Shown here in pieces: positions 5,788 through 9,616 of a stretch of DNA of 9,616 nucleotides; positions within the stretch are counted from its first letter, which is position 1, and every line of letters starts with the position of its first letter. The position numbers and the translations under genes were made by a program. The DNA is from Alphaproteobacteria bacterium (GTDB taxonomy: Bacteria; Pseudomonadota; Alphaproteobacteria; RS24): the NCBI GenBank assembly GCA_015163825.1, contig JAAOIL010000157.1:1-9616 (forward strand), read 5' to 3'. The notes beneath the pieces were generated by a model. The model saw only the letters and a list, made by a program, of their open reading frames with translations. It was not told the origin of the DNA and searched no databases.

Positions 5788-7494
5788 ATGGGTAATCTAC
5801 CAACCAACGAGGTGAATGCGCGACAAGGCTTTGTGCTAGACACGAGCGCGCGTGAGGCGATGGAATATGATGTTGTGATTGTGGGTGCGGGTCCTGCGGG
5901 GTTATCTGCCGCGATACGGCTGAAGCAATTAGCGGCAGAAGCGGCGCGTGAAGTCTCCGTCTGTGTTTTGGAAAAAGGCTCCGAAGTTGGGGCGCATATT
6001 TTATCGGGTGCGGTGATAGATCCTGTTGGCATCAATAAACTTTTCCCCGATTGGCAAGAGCGGGGGGCGCCGCTAGAGACGAAAGTCACTGCTGATAGAT
6101 TTCTGGTGCTAACCCCAACGAGTGCTTTTCCTCTGCCGAATATAGCACTTCCCCCTTTGATGAAAAATCATGGCAATTATATTGCCAGTCTTGGCAATGT
6201 TTCGCGTTGGCTGGCAGAGCAAGCCGAAGCATTGGGTGTAGAAGTTTATGCAGGCTTTGCGGCTGCCGAGATATTATTTGATGAAAATGGTGCGGTAAAA
6301 GGTGTGGCGACAGGCGATATGGGTATTTCCAAATCCACAGAGAAAAAAGGGGCGTGGGAAGCGGGGCTTGAACTCCATGCGAAATACACATTACTGGCGG
6401 AGGGGGTGCGTGGTTCGCTCTCCAAAGCAATGATTAGCCATTTTGAGTTAGACAAAAATAGTGATTATCAGAAATATGGCATCGGCATTAAGGAACTCTG
6501 GCAGATTGACCCCGCCAAATATAAAGCGGGTTATGTGCAACACACTTTGGGCTATCCGCTAGATAATAACACGGGCGGTGGTTCGTGGATGTATCACTTC
6601 GGGGATAATTATGTATCCATTGGGTTTGTGGTGCATTTGAATTATCAAAATCCGCATTTGTCGCCTTATGATGAGTTCCAACGTTTCAAAATGCATCCCG
6701 CTATTCGCAAAACCCTAGAGGGGGGAAAACGTGTGTCCTATGGGGCGCGCGCCATTACGGAAGGGGGCTATCAATCCGTGCCAGACCTTGTGTTCAATGG
6801 CGGGGCGTTAATCGGCTGTGCGGCGGGGTTTGTCAATGTGCCGCGCATAAAAGGCAGCCATAACGCTATGGAAACGGGCATGATGGCAGCCGAAGCCGCC
6901 TTCGCCGCCTTGGGGGAAGGTCGCGCAAATGACAAACTAGACGCCTATCAAGCCGCCTATAAAGGCAGTCGCACGCAAAAAGAACTCGCCAAAGTGCGTA
7001 ATGTAAAACCGCTATTGTCTCGCTTCGGCACGGTGCTCGGCACAATGCTGGGCGGTGTCGATATGTGGATGCGCACATTAGGCATAGGGCTACCCTTCAC
7101 ATTGGGACATGGCAAACCAGACTATGCCACCCTCAAAAAAGCAAGCGAATGCGCCACCATAGATTATCCCAAGCCCGATAATGTCGTGTCTTTTGATAAA
7201 TTGTCATCGGTGTTTTTATCCGCCACAAATCATGGCGAAGACCAACCCGTGCATCTAACCCTTAAAAATGAATCCGTGCCAGTGGAAATCAACCTGCGCG
7301 ATTATGACGAACCCGCACAAAGATATTGTCCGGCTGGGGTCTATGAAATCGTGGAAGAAGATGGCAAACCGCGCTTGCAAATCAATTCACAAAATTGCGT
7401 CCATTGCAAAACCTGCGACATCAAAGATCCAAGCCAGAATATCAATTGGGTCGTGCCAGAAGGCGGGGGCGGTCCTAATTATCCGAATATGTGA
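5788..7494 (+). CDS. Electron transfer flavoprotein-ubiquinone oxidoreductase (ETF-QO)
   Basis: This is an inner-membrane flavo-iron-sulfur enzyme that takes electrons from reduced ETF (from acyl-CoA and amino acid dehydrogenases) and passes them to ubiquinone. The 568-residue protein has a Rossmann FAD-binding start YDVVIVGAGPAGLSAA (27-42). The typical ETF-QO block KGSEVGAHILSGAVIDP (63-79) follows. A second FAD-contact region lies around NGGALIGCAAGFVNVPRIKG (337-356). The C-terminal 4Fe-4S domain has ligands C514 (YCPAGVYE) and C537, C540 and C543 (CVHCKTC). All four are present, and length matches the bacterial and mitochondrial family. The ATG at 5788 has AAAGGGAGAG (5774-5783) just upstream, with the GGAG core 6 bases away. 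The first 24 residues before AMEYDVV are slightly longer than in many relatives. The last codon overlaps the next gene. Confidence 0.96.
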   Translation: MGNLPTNEVNARQGFVLDTSAREAMEYDVVIVGAGPAGLSAAIRLKQLAAEAAREVSVCVLEKGSEVGAHILSGAVIDPVGINKLFPDWQERGAPLETKVTADRFLVLTPTSAFPLPNIALPPLMKNHGNYIASLGNVSRWLAEQAEALGVEVYAGFAAAEILFDENGAVKGVATGDMGISKSTEKKGAWEAGLELHAKYTLLAEGVRGSLSKAMISHFELDKNSDYQKYGIGIKELWQIDPAKYKAGYVQHTLGYPLDNNTGGGSWMYHFGDNYVSIGFVVHLNYQNPHLSPYDEFQRFKMHPAIRKTLEGGKRVSYGARAITEGGYQSVPDLVFNGGALIGCAAGFVNVPRIKGSHNAMETGMMAAEAAFAALGEGRANDKLDAYQAAYKGSRTQKELAKVRNVKPLLSRFGTVLGTMLGGVDMWMRTLGIGLPFTLGHGKPDYATLKKASECATIDYPKPDNVVSFDKLSSVFLSATNHGEDQPVHLTLKNESVPVEINLRDYDEPAQRYCPAGVYEIVEEDGKPRLQINSQNCVHCKTCDIKDPSQNINWVVPEGGGGPNYPNM

Positions 7495-9341
7495 TGCGAA
7501 AGTGGCTCATCAAAGGAAGTGTCGCCCTAATAGGTGTCGGGTTAGGAACGGCACTGGTTTATCAGGCATTGCCGCCCCATAATAGCCCCCACAATAGACT
7601 GACAAATGCGGGGGTGAGTTTTTTCCACACGCAAGGACGGGCAGCACCAGCCGCTTATTTGATGGCGCGCCATGCCGAAAAAGCAGAAAATGTAGAAGTA
7701 GCAGCCCATTATTATAATGAAGCCGCACGGGGGCTACGCAATGCACCCAATCGGGCAGTGTTGGAAGACACAATGCGAACCTATTTGATGGCGGGTGATG
7801 GCGCTGCCGCCGCCGCCATCGCAAAAGATATAGTAAAGATTACGCCCACACATCAACGCGCCAATTTATTATTGGCACTGGCGGCTCTAAAAAGGGGGAA
7901 TGTCGCACAAGCCCAAATATATTTAGAGGCGATGACCGCTTCCCCTATTGCTAAGTTTTTGCGTCCGCATTTTGATTTATGGCTATCGCTTGAACAAAAT
8001 GATAATGCCGCCCATACCCAAGCAAGAGAAACATTATTGCAAAGCAAGATATTTCAACTTGTTAATCTGGCACAAACAGCACGCGCGGCAGAATACGCAG
8101 GGGATATAAAAACTGCCGCCCAAATTTATAATCTGGGGGTGAATGCCAAAGGCTTAAATCACCTTTTCTTCACGTTAGATTATGCGCAATTTCTAGAGCG
8201 GCAAGGTAATATCTTAAAAGCGCGAAAAACTTATCTGCATTACCAGAATAAACGTTTCGCACACGCTTATGTCAAAGCGGGGCTGGCACGATTAAAGACG
8301 CAAGACCCGCAAGCCTCGCCACCCCCTTTGTCGACGACCCCTTTGCATCATTTAATGAAGGGATTGCAAGCCTTAGCGGAAGTCATGCAAGCACAAGGGC
8401 GGCAAGAATTAGCGCTGATTTATGGCAATATGGCACATTATTTAATAACTGATAATGAGGAAGACACGACCAGTGCTACCCTCTTGCAATATCAAAATGC
8501 GCAACGCGCGGCGGCTTTGTCGCTATGGCAATTGGCACGTCGTAATTTTACGAATGTTAAGGGGGGCGGTAGGCTAGCGTTTAGAGCGCAAATTCGTGCC
8601 GCAGAGATTATAGATGAAATGGGCGACACAGAAACAGCGATTGCCGCTTTGACAGAACTGGCAGAGCAGGGGACGGCAGAAAACTTAAACTCGCAAGTGC
8701 TGATAGAAATGCGCCAAAAGGCACAGATTGTTTTGGGTGATTTATATCGTCACCATGAACGTTTCAATGAAGCGGAAAGGGCATATAGCCTCGCTATAAA
8801 TGCCGCAAGCGATGCGAATCCGCCAAGTTGGAATTTATATTTTGCACGCGGTATTGCACGAGAGCGCATAGGGGAATGGTCGCAAGCCGAAACAGATTTA
8901 CACAAGGCGCGGCGGTTATCACGCAACGACCCGCACGTGTTGAACTATCTCGGTTATAGTTGGGTGGATAAGGGGCTTTATCTGCACGAGAGCCTAAATA
9001 TATTACGCCAAGCGGTTCGTGCCGCCCCGAATAATGGATTCTTTTTGGATAGTTTGGGCTGGGCATATTATAAGTTAGGCAATTATAATAATGCGTTGGC
9101 ATTTGTGGAACGCGCCGCACAAATAGAACCAACGGATGCAACGATTACCGATCATTTGGGCGATATATTATGGCGTATGGGGCGCCATTTAGAAGCGCGC
9201 TATCAATGGCGCAAAGCATTAGCCTTTAACCCTTCGGACACATTGCGCACACAAATAGAGAAAAAAAATATCGCGGGGTTGGGGGTGAAAAAACGTCCGT
9301 CTAGAATTAAGCGTTTGCCACGTGGTGGTATGGAAATATAA
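7494..9341 (+). CDS. Exported or membrane-anchored TPR protein, possibly LbcA-like
   Basis: The 615-residue protein has an N-terminal hydrophobic segment (about 8-26) after a basic start RKWLIKG: a signal anchor or uncleaved signal sequence. No Cys follows it, so there is no lipobox. The rest is helical, with many TPR-like pairs. Clear repeats lie near 57-80, 195-250, 408-440, 447-475, 482-512, 517-546 and 551-580. The last part holds the conserved blocks VLNYLGYSWVDKG, FLDSLGWAYYKLGNYNNA and DHLGDILWRMGRHLEA, which I recognise from proteobacterial TPR proteins encoded next to ispE. In Pseudomonas aeruginosa the TPR gene near lolB and ispE encodes LbcA, the partner of protease CtpA in cell wall hydrolase control; equivalence here is inference. 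The ETF-QO stop and this ATG overlap as TGATG, suggesting translational coupling. A GTG at 7491 directly precedes the ATG and is less likely. Confidence 0.8.
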   Translation: MRKWLIKGSVALIGVGLGTALVYQALPPHNSPHNRLTNAGVSFFHTQGRAAPAAYLMARHAEKAENVEVAAHYYNEAARGLRNAPNRAVLEDTMRTYLMAGDGAAAAAIAKDIVKITPTHQRANLLLALAALKRGNVAQAQIYLEAMTASPIAKFLRPHFDLWLSLEQNDNAAHTQARETLLQSKIFQLVNLAQTARAAEYAGDIKTAAQIYNLGVNAKGLNHLFFTLDYAQFLERQGNILKARKTYLHYQNKRFAHAYVKAGLARLKTQDPQASPPPLSTTPLHHLMKGLQALAEVMQAQGRQELALIYGNMAHYLITDNEEDTTSATLLQYQNAQRAAALSLWQLARRNFTNVKGGGRLAFRAQIRAAEIIDEMGDTETAIAALTELAEQGTAENLNSQVLIEMRQKAQIVLGDLYRHHERFNEAERAYSLAINAASDANPPSWNLYFARGIARERIGEWSQAETDLHKARRLSRNDPHVLNYLGYSWVDKGLYLHESLNILRQAVRAAPNNGFFLDSLGWAYYKLGNYNNALAFVERAAQIEPTDATITDHLGDILWRMGRHLEARYQWRKALAFNPSDTLRTQIEKKNIAGLGVKKRPSRIKRLPRGGMEI

Positions 9342-9616
9342 ATGTCACGCAAGGCTTATGCGAAAGTTAATTTAAATTTGCGGGTGCGGGGGCGTAACCC
9401 TGATGGCACTCATAATTTGGAAAGTCTGGTGGCGTTTGCAAATTATGCCGATACTTTATCTTGCACGACAGCAGACACGACAAAATTCACTTGCACGGAT
9501 ACCGCACTTGCGACGGCAGACAATTTAGTGATGCAAGCGCATCGTGCATTGAAAAAAGAAGCGGAAAAAGAAGTGGGAGAAAATCTCTCCCATAATAGGT
9601 ATTGCCATTTGCATTT
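9342..9616 (+). CDS. ispE: 4-diphosphocytidyl-2-C-methyl-D-erythritol kinase, N-terminal part (3' end outside window)
   Basis: IspE is the cytoplasmic GHMP kinase that phosphorylates CDP-methylerythritol, the fourth step of the MEP route to isoprenoids. Only 91 full codons are present. The start shows AYAKVNLNL (5-13), with K8 at the place of the catalytic-site Lys10 of Escherichia coli. It continues with GRNPDGTHNLESLVAF (17-32), DNLVMQAHRAL (60-70), and CHLH at the end, where the family leads into the Gly-rich ATP loop just beyond the window. H24 corresponds to the cytidine-contacting His26. The preceding residue, usually Tyr, is Thr23. The ATG directly follows the TAA of the TPR gene with no gap, and I see no separate promoter. 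Expression is therefore probably from the ETF-QO operon. Confidence 0.9.
   Translation, partial: MSRKAYAKVNLNLRVRGRNPDGTHNLESLVAFANYADTLSCTTADTTKFTCTDTALATADNLVMQAHRALKKEAEKEVGENLSHNRYCHLH

Noticed and set aside
7491..7493. GTG as start of the TPR protein
   Set aside because: The directly following ATG at 7494 gives the common TGATG overlap and is the better start codon. The difference is one residue.
8794..9141. Minus-strand frame of 115 codons opposite the TPR protein
   Set aside because: It lies opposite the best conserved TPR blocks and shows no recognisable domain or start signal.

Overview
The window looks like ordinary, tightly packed chromosome of an alphaproteobacterium of moderate GC. 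The lineage call rests on four things. The F0 genes of ATP synthase form a separate operon (atpI-atpB-atpE-b'-b) with no F1 genes after it. Both b and b' stalk subunits are present. An SMC C-terminus of alphaproteobacterial style lies just upstream. ETF-ubiquinone oxidoreductase is followed by a TPR protein and ispE. I cannot name a genus. I see no mobile element, CRISPR array, rRNA or tRNA, and no gene-free stretch longer than about 140 bases.

Layout. (1) 1-527, plus strand: the 3' end of smc. (2) 528-614: a short spacer with a perfect TTGACA box, the likely start of the F0 operon. (3) 615-2948, plus: atpI, atpB, atpE, atpF' and atpF, with 3-20 base gaps and good ribosome binding sites; the strongest is in front of the c subunit. 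(4) 2949-2983: a 35-base convergent gap without a GC-rich terminator. (5) 2984-5649, minus: a uracil-DNA glycosylase of the family-4 type, followed by and overlapping a periplasmic soluble lytic transglycosylase. (6) 5650-5787: a divergent promoter region. (7) 5788-9616, plus: ETF-QO, a large membrane-anchored or exported TPR protein, and the first 91 codons of ispE. These three are joined stop-to-start (TGATG, then TAA directly followed by ATG), so they are probably co-translated.

How the genes fit together. The F0 genes make the proton channel (a, c-ring), the stator (b, b') and an assembly factor (AtpI). ETF-QO feeds electrons from flavoprotein dehydrogenases into the quinone pool, which supports the proton gradient used by ATP synthase. 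IspE is a step of the MEP pathway, which also supplies the quinone side chain. The lytic transglycosylase and, by inference, the LbcA-like TPR protein belong to cell wall turnover.

I found no convincing new system. The most useful second looks are: the glycosylase, which lacks two of the four iron-sulfur Cys positions expected in family 4; the TPR protein, which resembles the LbcA type but has no lipobox; a Tyr-to-Thr change at the cytidine-binding position of IspE; and a corrected start for the glycosylase.
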